DNA from: Candidatus Endomicrobiellum basalitermitum
GTDB lineage: Bacteria > Elusimicrobiota > Endomicrobiia > Endomicrobiales > Endomicrobiaceae
Length of the DNA stretch: 64,000 bases
Reading direction: 5' to 3'
Assembly (NCBI GenBank): GCA_031282525.1
Contig: JAITDN010000003.1
Coordinates: 124,001-188,000 of the forward strand
Shown here: positions 51,441 to 60,977 of the stretch, piece after piece
How positions within the stretch are numbered: position 1 is the first letter of the stretch
Layout: each line of letters starts with the position of its first letter
Notes under the pieces: generated by a model
The model's input: only the letters and a program-made list of their open reading frames with translations
Databases searched by the model: none
Told to the model about the DNA's origin: nothing
Made by a program: the position numbers and the translations under genes

Positions 51441-52277
51441 TTATATCGTTCTAATCTTATTTTCCGCTAATCTTACACTTCCAGATACTATTTTTTTAAG
51501 CTCGCTTTCGGTTTTTACAATAAGCCTTCCACTTTCATCAATACCAAGATTCTTACCGGTCACAATATAACATCCACTATCAACAATTATATCTCTATTT
51601 TTATACGCAATTTTATTATTGTATTCTTTTAAAAAATTCTCAAATCCATTCTTCTTAAAATTAAAATATAAATACTCAAATTCATTAAAAAATGTGGAAA
51701 TAAACTCCAAAATATCTATTTCTTTTTTCAATATATCTCTTAAAGAAATCGAGATATTCTCTAAATATTTTGGCAAACTATTATTAATATTCACACCTAT
51801 TCCCACAACAACCCAGTTTATACTATTTTCTTTAACAGACATTTCTGTTATTATCCCTGCAATCTTCTTCCCAAATACAAGAACGTCATTAGGCCATTTT
51901 ATCTCAGAATTAATCCTATATTTTTTTTCAAAAACTCTTCTCACTACAATGCCCAATAATAGCGTCAATTTTGAAATTTCATTGGGATGTATTATAGGCT
52001 TTAAAAGCATAGAAAACCATAAACCACCTATGTTTGAAACCCATTTTTTTTTATCGCGCCCATAACCCCCAGTCTGCTTTTCTGCAATAACAATAACTCC
52101 TTCATCAGAACCCTTCTCTGCAAGTTCCTTAGTAACAATTTGTGTTGAGTCCACTTCTTTGTAATACCTTATAATTTTACATAAGTTAAACTGTCTTTTA
52201 GAATTCGTTTTTATTTCATATTCACTATAAAACTTATTACTTCTTATAAAAACATAACCTATAGAAGAAAACTTCAT
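51441..52277 (-). CDS. birA: Biotin-[acetyl-CoA-carboxylase] ligase (monofunctional, no HTH seen)
   Basis: EVDSTQIVTKELA; EKQTGGYGRDKKKWVSNIGGLWFSMLL; IKWPNDVLVFGKKIAGI; VGIGVNINN. Confidence 0.92.
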   Translation of the reverse strand: MKFSSIGYVFIRSNKFYSEYEIKTNSKRQFNLCKIIRYYKEVDSTQIVTKELAEKGSDEGVIVIAEKQTGGYGRDKKKWVSNIGGLWFSMLLKPIIHPNEISKLTLLLGIVVRRVFEKKYRINSEIKWPNDVLVFGKKIAGIITEMSVKENSINWVVVGIGVNINNSLPKYLENISISLRDILKKEIDILEFISTFFNEFEYLYFNFKKNGFENFLKEYNNKIAYKNRDIIVDSGCYIVTGKNLGIDESGRLIVKTESELKKIVSGSVRLAENKIRTI

Positions 52278-52367
52278 TATTTAATAATTCCTATTTAACT
52301 TAATCTAAAATTTACTCTCATCTAATAGAACAACTCAAAACATAATCATAAATAAACACTTAAACAC

Positions 52368-53210
52368 TCATCTTATTGTTATTTCAAGAGTTAAATCTAA
52401 AATTTTAGAAGAATGCGTAATCATTCCTATAGATATTCTCTCTACACCAAGTTTGGCAAACTCCTTTAAAGTTTCAATATTTACACTTCCAGAAATCTCT
52501 ATTTCAGGCTTATACTTTTCTGTAGAAAATTTTCTTATAAGAGCAACCATTTCTTTTGTATCTTCAAAATTTGTGTTGTCAAGCATTATAACATCAGCTT
52601 TTGCATCTAAAGCTTGTTTAATTTGTTCCATATTTTCACACTCAATCTCAACAGGTATATTTTTAAATCTCTCTCTGAATTCATCAATTTTAGCTCTTAA
52701 GTCATTAATAAATTTTAAGTGATTATCCTTTATAAGAACCATGTCGGCAAGACCCTTCCTATGATTAACCCCTCCACCACATTTTACCGCATACTTCGCA
52801 AGTTCCCTATATCCAGGTATAGTTTTTCTCGTATCGTATATTTTTGTTTTACCGTTGTTTATACACCCTACAAATTTATTTGTCAAAGTCGCAATTCCAG
52901 ACATATATTGTAAAAAATTAAGAGCTGTCCTTTCACCTGACAAAATTGTATACGCAGAACCAGCAATTACTAAGATTTCATCACCTTGCTTTACCTGTGA
53001 ACAATCCCATTTTCTTAACGATATACTACATCCTTTATCTATAGTCTTAAACACCTTTGTAAAAACATCAACACCACAAAGAATTCCAGGTTTATTCGCT
53101 ATTAATACTGCTTCAGCTTGTTTATCTTTATGTATAAATTCTTTGCTAGTAATGTCATTAAAAACACTATCTTCTTCTAATGCGAGATTGATAAGATTAT
53201 CTATAATCAT
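52368..53210 (-). CDS. nadC: Nicotinate-nucleotide diphosphorylase (carboxylating)
   Basis: EDSVFNDITS; ERTALNFLQYMSGIAT; YDTRKTIPGYRELAKYAVKCGGGVNHRKGL. Confidence 0.95.
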   Translation of the reverse strand: MIIDNLINLALEEDSVFNDITSKEFIHKDKQAEAVLIANKPGILCGVDVFTKVFKTIDKGCSISLRKWDCSQVKQGDEILVIAGSAYTILSGERTALNFLQYMSGIATLTNKFVGCINNGKTKIYDTRKTIPGYRELAKYAVKCGGGVNHRKGLADMVLIKDNHLKFINDLRAKIDEFRERFKNIPVEIECENMEQIKQALDAKADVIMLDNTNFEDTKEMVALIRKFSTEKYKPEIEISGSVNIETLKEFAKLGVERISIGMITHSSKILDLTLEITIR

Positions 53211-53308
53211 AAGTAAATAACAGTATAAATATTATATAGAAAAAACTCAATAAATATAATCTTTATACAACAACATCAATATTTTAAATTATCATCTAAT
53301 CTGTTTAA

Positions 53309-53953
53309 CTATATTATTTTATAAAAAGATGGGCAAAGTTTATTTAATGGACAAATTGAATGATTTGGATTTCTGGCCTTGCAAATGCTTCTTCCTAGAG
53401 TTTGTATTAAAAATGAAAAACTTATCCAGTATCCTTTAGGGACAACTCTAATTAAATCTTTTTCAATTCTTACAGGATCATTGTATTCTGTAAGTTTTAA
53501 TAAATTTGAAATCCTTATGACATGTGTATCAACAACAATTCCTTCACTTTTTCCAAAAGCAATACTTAGAACAACATTTGCAGTTTTTCTAGCAACACCA
53601 GGAAACTCAAGCAACTCTTCCATAGTCTGTGGAATAATACCATTGTATTTATTCATCACTAACTGCGCAGATTTAATAATATTCTTTGCTTTATTCCTAT
53701 AAAATCCCACAGATTTAATATAATTTTCAAGTTCTAAAATGTTAGCATTTGCATAGTCTTTTATGTTCCTATATTTTTCGAAAAGCCTACCCGTAACATT
53801 ATTAACCCTTTTTTCTGTACACTGAGCCGACAGAATCGTCGCAATTAGAAGTTCAAAAGGATTAGAAAAATCAAGAGCACATTTTATACCTTTATAATCT
53901 TTCTCTAAAATTTCTATTATTTTAAATACATACTTTTTATAATTTTTTTTCAT
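53309..53953 (-). CDS. nth: Endonuclease III
   Basis: ATILSAQCTEKRVN; EFPGVARKTANVVLSIAFG; VVDTHVIRIS; C-terminal Cys cluster CKARNPNHSICPLNKLC. Confidence 0.93.
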   Translation of the reverse strand: MKKNYKKYVFKIIEILEKDYKGIKCALDFSNPFELLIATILSAQCTEKRVNNVTGRLFEKYRNIKDYANANILELENYIKSVGFYRNKAKNIIKSAQLVMNKYNGIIPQTMEELLEFPGVARKTANVVLSIAFGKSEGIVVDTHVIRISNLLKLTEYNDPVRIEKDLIRVVPKGYWISFSFLIQTLGRSICKARNPNHSICPLNKLCPSFYKII

Positions 53954-54736
53954 TAATGATTTTGCAATATTTTTTTATGTAAAGCAGAACCATTTGATAC
54001 AAGCATTGTATCTTTAAACACTATGGAATCATCTAAACCAAAATAATCTGATATTTCTCCACCTGCTTCCTTTACTATCAAAACTCCAGCAGCAATATCC
54101 CACGGTTTTAGACCTTCATCCCAAAAAAAGTCAAAACGTCCACATGCCACATAAGCCATATCTAAAGCGGCAGATCCTAATCTCCTTACACCCTGCGTTT
54201 TAAGCATTATATTTGTGTAAAATTTCTCGTTACTCTCACAGTATTTTTTTAATATAATAAGGAAATCCCGTAACAGCTAAAGCCCGAATCAAATCTTCTG
54301 TTTTTGACACTCTAATCTTTTTACCATTAAGCCATGCACCCTTATTTTTCTCAGCAATAAAAATTTCTTTTGTAATAGGAGAATAAATTATGCTAGAGAT
54401 AATCTCATTTTTAAATTTCAATCCTATAGAAACGCAAAACATCGGTAAACTATGCACAAAATTTACTGTACCGTCAGAGAGGGGGCCTATGATCCAACAA
54501 TATTCCTTTTCTATCTCATTTATTTCATCTTCTTCTGTAAAAATACCATCTTGCGGAAAAATATTTTTTATTACCTTTATTATTTCTTTCTGTGAATTTA
54601 TATCAGCTTGAGTAACCGGATCAATTTCTCCCTTATACTCAATATTAAGAATATCGCTATTATAATACTTAAGAAGAACTGAAACCCCCTTTTTTGCAGC
54701 AAGCAAAGCTGTACTTGTGTAAGACGAAAACTTCAT
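53953..54736 (-). pseudogene. suhB: Inositol monophosphatase family protein (SuhB-like), frameshifted
   Basis: N-part (54236-54736) and C-part (53953-54207) lie in different frames. Removing one A from an A7 run restores GFPYYIKKYCESNEKFYTNIMLKTQGVRRLGSAALDMAYVACGRFD. Catalytic DPLDGT reads GPLSDGT. Confidence 0.85.
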
Positions 54737-54888
54737 ATATTTATATATTTCCTTTATATCTTTGATTGTTGGAAATAGAACTATCCAAATTTACACTACT
54801 AAAAATTACGAATTCATAATTTTCCTTTTACTATGATCCCCTTTCAACCTAAAAAATATCCATAAATCAAAAAAAATTACGTAACGAA

Positions 54889-54964
54889 CGGGGACGACGG
54901 GATTTGAACCCGCGATCTTTGCCTTGACAGGGCAATGTGTTAAACCAGGCTACACCACATCCCC
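54889..54964 (-). tRNA. tRNA-Asp (GTC)
   Basis: Cloverleaf GGGGATGTGGTGTAGCCTGGTTTAAC...TTGCC-CTGTCAA-GGCAA...GGTTCAAATCCCGTCGTCCCCG. Confidence 0.95.
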
Positions 54965-55100
54965 AAAATCTACCGATGAGATTTTATTATTAAATTATTA
55001 AAAAATATTCACTACTTCACCAATATACATAATTTTAAATCTACCACTAACTACAAATTGCACACAACTATTACAATTTTATGCATTCATCTTTATATTT

Positions 55101-56351
55101 TCAATATTTTAGATCTTTATATATAGGAAATTCATTGCACAATTTTAACATATCCAATCTAATATCAGAAATTACATTTTTATTATCTATATTTTTAAGA
55201 ACCTTAACTATTGCCTCTGCTATTTTTACCATTTCAGTTTCTTTCATTTTTCTTGTAGTAACAGCCGGAGAACCAATTCTTATTCCAGATGTGATTGTTG
55301 GTTTCTCTATATCATAAGGAATTTCATTTTTATTTAAAGTTATACCCGCCTTCTCCAAAGCCTCTTGAGCATCTTTACCCTTAACACCCAAAGGTCTTAA
55401 GTCAACTAAAAATACGTGAGAATCTGTACCACCAGAAACAATCTTTAAATTACCCTTTTCCAAAGTTTCAGCAAGTTTCTTAGCATTAATCAAAACCTGT
55501 TTTTGATATTCTCTAAACTCAGGTTTAAGTGCCTCGCCAAAAGCTACGGCTTTTGCTGCTATAACATGCATTAATGGCCCCCCCTGTCCACCGGGGAAAA
55601 CAGCAGAATTAATCTTTTTTGCAAATTCTTCATTATTAGTGAGAATTAAACCGCCTCTAGGTCCACGAAGGGTCTTATGAGTCGTAGTTGTAGTAATATC
55701 AGCATAATCTACGGATGACGGGTAAACCCCTGCTGCTACTAGACCCGCATAATGAGCTATATCTGCCATGTGATAAGCATTAATTTTTTTTGCAATCTTA
55801 CTTATTCTTTCCCAATCCCAAATTCTTGAATACGCACTACCACCACTAATTATAAGTTTTGGTTTGTGCTTTAAAGCTAGTTCTTCCATTTTTTCATAAT
55901 TTATATAACACGTTTTCTCTTCTACGGTATAAGAGATAATTTTGAACCATTTACCAGAAACATTATAAGGACTTCCGTGTGTTAGATGTCCACCATGAGA
56001 TAAACTAAGCCCCATAATAGTATCACCTGGATCCAAAAGAGCAAGTTGTACAGCAAAATTTGCTTGTGCACCAGAATGTGGTTGCACATTTGCAAATCTT
56101 GAATTAAAAAGTTTTTTTGCCCTTTCTACCGCAACAGCTTCTGCTATATCAACAACTTCACATCCACCGTAATATCTTTTACCAGGGTATCCTTCAGCGT
56201 ATTTATTTGTTAGACATGAACCTTGTGCTTCCATAATTGCTTGTGAAGCTATATTCTCAGAGGCAATAAGCTCTATAGTTTCTCTTTGCCTTTTAAGCTC
56301 TTTTACAAACATACTATAAATTTCACTATCGTTCCTTTTTAAGTTTTTCAT
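55101..56351 (-). CDS. glyA: Serine hydroxymethyltransferase
   Basis: [62 protein letters not shown] start preferred over track start 56414. Confidence 0.96.
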   Translation of the reverse strand: MKNLKRNDSEIYSMFVKELKRQRETIELIASENIASQAIMEAQGSCLTNKYAEGYPGKRYYGGCEVVDIAEAVAVERAKKLFNSRFANVQPHSGAQANFAVQLALLDPGDTIMGLSLSHGGHLTHGSPYNVSGKWFKIISYTVEEKTCYINYEKMEELALKHKPKLIISGGSAYSRIWDWERISKIAKKINAYHMADIAHYAGLVAAGVYPSSVDYADITTTTTHKTLRGPRGGLILTNNEEFAKKINSAVFPGGQGGPLMHVIAAKAVAFGEALKPEFREYQKQVLINAKKLAETLEKGNLKIVSGGTDSHVFLVDLRPLGVKGKDAQEALEKAGITLNKNEIPYDIEKPTITSGIRIGSPAVTTRKMKETEMVKIAEAIVKVLKNIDNKNVISDIRLDMLKLCNEFPIYKDLKY

Positions 56352-56377
56352 TTTTTTTCTCTCTATACCTCTTATAC

Positions 56378-57016
56378 CTATAAGTATTTCAATATCTTGT
56401 GGGTATTTAAACAACCCTTACGAACAATAATATATGGGAACCTTATCATATCTATAACTGTAGATTCAAAAGAAAACTTACATTGTCCCCCATCAACGAT
56501 AATATCAGCCACATCATCAAACTTCAAAGCCTCATCTACATTTTTGGCACTCTTTTCATTCGAAACATTTACAGAAGTTGTAAAGACAGGAGTATTTATC
56601 TCTTTCAATAGTTTTAACATAAATCTATTATTTGGAATTCTCACTCCTAAATCCTTCCTACCACCTGACAAAATTTGCCCAACTTCTCTTGTAGGAAATA
56701 TTAACGTGAGTTGCCCCGGCCAAAATTTTTGAGCAATCTGTAAAGCCTTTTTAGAAATATCAACAAAAACTCTCACACTATTAATATCATATGTCATCAT
56801 AATAAGCGGTTTTTTAATATCTCTATTCTTGATTTTATATAACGCTTTCTGTGCCTCAAAATTAAAAGCGTCAACGACAAAGCTGTAGACTGTCTCAGTA
56901 GGAACAATAGCTACACCACCACTTTTTATTACTTCACTTACTTCTTTATATACATTTTTATCTACTGACGAAACCTTCAAACTCATGTATTCTTCTTTTA
57001 CTCTAAACAATAACAA
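56378..57016 (-). CDS. L-threonylcarbamoyladenylate synthase (Sua5/YciO/YrdC family)
   Basis: [52 protein letters not shown]. Start may be MSLKV at 56986. Confidence 0.88.
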   Translation of the reverse strand: MLLFRVKEEYMSLKVSSVDKNVYKEVSEVIKSGGVAIVPTETVYSFVVDAFNFEAQKALYKIKNRDIKKPLIMMTYDINSVRVFVDISKKALQIAQKFWPGQLTLIFPTREVGQILSGGRKDLGVRIPNNRFMLKLLKEINTPVFTTSVNVSNEKSAKNVDEALKFDDVADIIVDGGQCKFSFESTVIDMIRFPYIIVRKGCLNTHKILKYL

Positions 57017-57069
57017 AATAAAAAGACGACACCTCTATAAATTAACTATATTTTTCATTTTACTTTACT

Positions 57070-58272
57070 TCAACCTCTATAACTACTGTTTATTTTAACA
57101 TAATCAAACGAAAAGTCACAAGTATAATACTTACCATTTTCTTTGCCCGCCTTAAAGTCTACAACAACCTTAACTTCTTTCTTTAATAATGATTTTTTAA
57201 CTGCTTCTTCAGAAAAATTTAGTATTCTGCCATTTTTAAAAGTTTGAACACCCCCTATATATATATCAACTTTACTTAAATCGAATATAACCCCTGATCT
57301 ACCTGCAGCTGCTAGAATCCTTCCCCAGTTCGCATCAGCACCAAACATTGCTGTTTTAAAAAGTGGAGAGGTAGCTATTGTTGAGGCTACAAGCCTCGCA
57401 TACATTTTAGTTTTAGTATTTCTAACCTCAATCTCAATAAACTTTGTAGCTCCTTCTCCATCTTTTGCAACAGATTGTGCGAGTTCTAAAGTAAGTTCGT
57501 CAAAAACCTTTTCAAATTTTTCTAAATTTGATTTTGACAATTTCCCAGTACCACTTTGACCATTAGCTAAAACTATTACCGTATCATTCGTCGAGGTATC
57601 CCCATCAACAGAAACACAGTTAAACGATTTTTCTGAAGAATTTTCCAATATTCTCTGAAGAATTTCACTTTCAATTTCAACATCGGTTAGAATAAATGAG
57701 AGCATCGTAGCATGCAGTCCACACATATTCGGATGAATCATACCAGCACCTTTTACACAACCCCAAATTTTAATCTCGCCATTCTCAACTTCAATTTTTC
57801 TATCTACCTTTTTCACAAAAGTATCTGTAGTCATTATTGCAAGAACAGCATCATTTTCATTTTCTATAGATACGCCTATATTATTCTTTAGTAAATCAAC
57901 ACTTCTTTCGAACCTCTCTTTAGAAATATTTAAACTTTGTCCTATAATTCCAGTAGAAGCACACAAAATAGATCCTACATTTAAACTGAAAGATTTTTCA
58001 ATCGCTAAACACATATTCTTTGCATCTTCTTCACCATCAATACCAGTACATGCATTTGCACATCCTGAGTTTGCTATAATCCCAAAAAACTTATCTTCTT
58101 TTCTTAATCTTTCAATATCAACTAAAACAGGAGCAGCTTTCACAACATTTTTTGTGAACACACCTGCAGCACTTGCAGGTGACTCTGAAATAAAAAGAGC
58201 CAAGTCTTTCTTTTCATTCTTCTTAGCTATTCCACTACATATTCCACCAACTCTAAAACCCTTGGGAAGCAT
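57070..58272 (-). CDS. argJ: Bifunctional ornithine acetyltransferase/N-acetylglutamate synthase
   Basis: MIHPNMCGLHATMLSFILTD (ATML autoprocessing motif); VAKDGEGATKFIEI; FGADANWGRI. Confidence 0.95.
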   Translation of the reverse strand: MLPKGFRVGGICSGIAKKNEKKDLALFISESPASAAGVFTKNVVKAAPVLVDIERLRKEDKFFGIIANSGCANACTGIDGEEDAKNMCLAIEKSFSLNVGSILCASTGIIGQSLNISKERFERSVDLLKNNIGVSIENENDAVLAIMTTDTFVKKVDRKIEVENGEIKIWGCVKGAGMIHPNMCGLHATMLSFILTDVEIESEILQRILENSSEKSFNCVSVDGDTSTNDTVIVLANGQSGTGKLSKSNLEKFEKVFDELTLELAQSVAKDGEGATKFIEIEVRNTKTKMYARLVASTIATSPLFKTAMFGADANWGRILAAAGRSGVIFDLSKVDIYIGGVQTFKNGRILNFSEEAVKKSLLKKEVKVVVDFKAGKENGKYYTCDFSFDYVKINSSYRG

Positions 58273-58274
58273 TA

Positions 58275-59312
58275 TTAATCTCTCCTCTTAACATCAAAAC
58301 CAATAGTTTCAGGTAAATCAAACATAAGATTCATATTCTGTACTGCTTGTCCAGATGCACCTTTTAATAAATTATCTATGACTGAAATTATAATAAGCTT
58401 GTTTGTCCTCTTATCAATTTTCATACTTATCTCACAATAATTAGTATTCAAAACATCTTTTATTGTCGGCACTACATTTTCATCAAGAATCTTTACAAAT
58501 TTTCTCCCCTTGTAAAACTCTCTATATTTATCAAGTATCAAAGATAAAGGAATTTGCTTTTTCATATCTAAATAAATAGTCGAAAGCATTCCCCTCTCCA
58601 TTGGAATAATATGAGGAGTAAAACTTACTGTTATATTTTCTCCAGATAAACTTGACAATTCTTGCTCTATTTCAGGTATATGCCTATGTGTACCTGCGAT
58701 TTTATATGCTTTGAAATTTGGATGTTCATTTTTAAAATATTCTTGTGTATCTTTTCTCCCAGATCCAGAAACACCACTTTTTGAATCTATAACTATATGT
58801 TTTAAGTCCACAAAATAATTCTTTACAGCAGGTGCACATCCTAAGATAACTGTTGTAGGATAACAACCAGGATTTGCGATAAGAGAAGCTCGCTTTATCT
58901 CATCTGTATTTAGCTCAGCTAATCCATAAACAGCCATATTAATGTATTCTTTTGCAGTATGTTTTACATTATACCATCTCTCGTAAATCTCTGAACTTTT
59001 CAACCTAAAATCAGCAGATAAATCTATAATCCTAACCCCAGTTTCGAATAAATGAGGAATAATTTCAAAAGCGACAGCATGCGGCAAAGCCAGAAATACT
59101 ACATCACATTCATTTCTAATTTGCTCTATGCTCAAAGCTTTTACATTAAAATCCAAATGACTAAAATGCGAATAAATATCTCTAAGATGTCTCTCTTTTG
59201 AATAATTTCTACCATAAAGACCGGCTATTTTAACATTTGGATGTTTTGAAAGAATTTTTAAAAGTTCTTCTCCAGTATATCCTGTTATACCTACAATCCC
59301 TACTCTTATCAT
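58275..59312 (-). CDS. argC: N-acetyl-gamma-glutamyl-phosphate reductase
   Basis: [55 protein letters not shown]. Confidence 0.95.
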   Translation of the reverse strand: MIRVGIVGITGYTGEELLKILSKHPNVKIAGLYGRNYSKERHLRDIYSHFSHLDFNVKALSIEQIRNECDVVFLALPHAVAFEIIPHLFETGVRIIDLSADFRLKSSEIYERWYNVKHTAKEYINMAVYGLAELNTDEIKRASLIANPGCYPTTVILGCAPAVKNYFVDLKHIVIDSKSGVSGSGRKDTQEYFKNEHPNFKAYKIAGTHRHIPEIEQELSSLSGENITVSFTPHIIPMERGMLSTIYLDMKKQIPLSLILDKYREFYKGRKFVKILDENVVPTIKDVLNTNYCEISMKIDKRTNKLIIISVIDNLLKGASGQAVQNMNLMFDLPETIGFDVKRRD

Positions 59313-59398
59313 TTTTTTCCTCTAATCTCTTACAAAAACACAACTAAAACTAACTATCACCAATCATAAAAATCACATCAAAAAAACAAATGAAAATT

Positions 59399-60118
59399 TC
59401 ATTTCACTTCATACTTTATTTCTGGATATATTAAAACCACAAATTCACCAAGTAAATCACGCTTGTTTTTAATCTTTTCCAAAATTCCTTCAATCGATCC
59501 TCTTATGAACTCTTCAAATTTCTTTGTTATCTCTCTCGCAAGACAAATTTCGGCATTTCTGCCAAACACATCCTTACATATACCTACAGTCTTAATTATT
59601 CTGTGTGGGGATTCGTAAAAAATAATAGTTTTCTTTAAATTTAAAAGATTAGAAAGTTCTTTTCTAATCTTAGCAGGTTTTCTCTTCAAAAACCCACAAA
59701 ATATAAAACCATCAACAGGAAGACCTGACCCTATAAGAGCAGTCGTTACTGCGCTCGCTCCTGGCAAAACCTTAACCCTTACATACTTTTCTATTGCTAA
59801 CTTAACTAAAACATATCCCGGATCTGAAATACAAGGCATTCCAGCATCAGAAACAAGAGCGATATTATTTCCGTTCAACAACTTATTGATTATATATTCA
59901 ACCTTATGACGCTCATTGTAAGAATGAAAACTAATCAAAGACTTTGAAATCCCAAAATGAGATAAAAGTTTTAAACTTTTCCTTGTGTCCTCACAAGCAA
60001 TCACATCGCATTCCTTCAGAACCCGCAAAGCTCTCAAAGTTATATCTTCAAGATTTCCTATTGGAGTTGGGACAATATACAAAACACCCTTTTCTTCAGA
60101 TTCTTTTAACATATACAA
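59399..60118 (-). CDS. rsmI: 16S rRNA (cytidine(1402)-2'-O)-methyltransferase
   Basis: LYIVPTPIGNLEDITLRAL; CEDTRKSLKLL; VSDAGMPCISDPGYVLV; FYESPHRI. Confidence 0.95.
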   Translation of the reverse strand: MYMLKESEEKGVLYIVPTPIGNLEDITLRALRVLKECDVIACEDTRKSLKLLSHFGISKSLISFHSYNERHKVEYIINKLLNGNNIALVSDAGMPCISDPGYVLVKLAIEKYVRVKVLPGASAVTTALIGSGLPVDGFIFCGFLKRKPAKIRKELSNLLNLKKTIIFYESPHRIIKTVGICKDVFGRNAEICLAREITKKFEEFIRGSIEGILEKIKNKRDLLGEFVVLIYPEIKYEVK

Positions 60119-60153
60119 AGTTGTAACAACGGAGAAATACTAGAAACATGAAA

Positions 60154-60182
60154 AACAATAACCCATACCCCTTGTTATTGTT
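60154..60182 (-). terminator. Weak terminator/attenuator-like hairpin upstream of rsmI
   Basis: Minus strand AACAATAAC-AAGGGGTATGG-GTTATTGTT followed by T's; 9-bp perfect but A/T-rich stem. Confidence 0.35.
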
Positions 60183-60651
60183 ATACATATTTATAAAATA
60201 TAATCCAAGTCATATTTTTTATTTCTATAGCATCCTTACAGTAATACAAAATTATGTCCATCTCTAAAAAATTTTAAAAATACACACACACTTAATACCT
60301 ACTAATATCTTAACTTAAAATTATAAAGATAAAAAGCCTTCATATTAGTTAGTAATACTTCAATTTTATATTGATAATAGAATAGTAGTCTCGTAAGAAT
60401 AGAGTATTTTTCTGGAAAATTAAATATAATTAGTAAATTTTATTAGTAAAGAAAACTAAATCCTATTTCTTTATTAATTTACATAAAAACTAAATTATAA
60501 AAATAAAGATCTAAATTTACGTAACTCCAAACAATAAACAATCATAATATAAACATTATAATTATTTTATAAATGTAACACTTTGTTATATAATTTTTAA
60601 GCTTGAAGAATCAATCTAAGCATCATATATCTCTTACTCTCGTAGTAAATT

Positions 60652-60681
60652 TTGACAAATTTTTAATAAATTATTTACAAT
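60652..60681 (+). promoter_or_regulatory. Candidate sigma70 promoter for topA
   Basis: TTGACA (60652-60657), 18-bp spacer, TACAAT (60676-60681), about 300 bp upstream of topA. Confidence 0.45.
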
Positions 60682-60977
60682 AATCTCTAATGAATAAAAA
60701 GATTTTTCTTTAAAATCTATTAAATCTGAACAAGAATTTAAAATTGCTTAAAAAAACAACATAAAAATATTTCTTTACAACAATACAGAGTCTTTAAGAA
60801 ATTTAATTGATAAATCGCCCATTTTTTAGATTTAAAGATATAGCATTTCAAAAAATTAAATGCAAATATTTTAGAGATAGCATCAACTCTCTTAAAACTT
60901 AAAATAAGTAAACTTATTAAAATGATTCCAATAGAAATATAAATTTAGAATATATTGAAAGTCAAGGGAATAATGTA

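Noticed and set aside
60119-60977. Divergent gene orientation plus AT-rich spacer suggested a replication origin
   Set aside because: No DnaA-box cluster or dnaA/dnaN/gidA neighbours seen. By eye, many lines of topA still show C over G on the + strand as in the minus-gene region, so no skew switch was evident. A computed GC-skew plot would be decisive.
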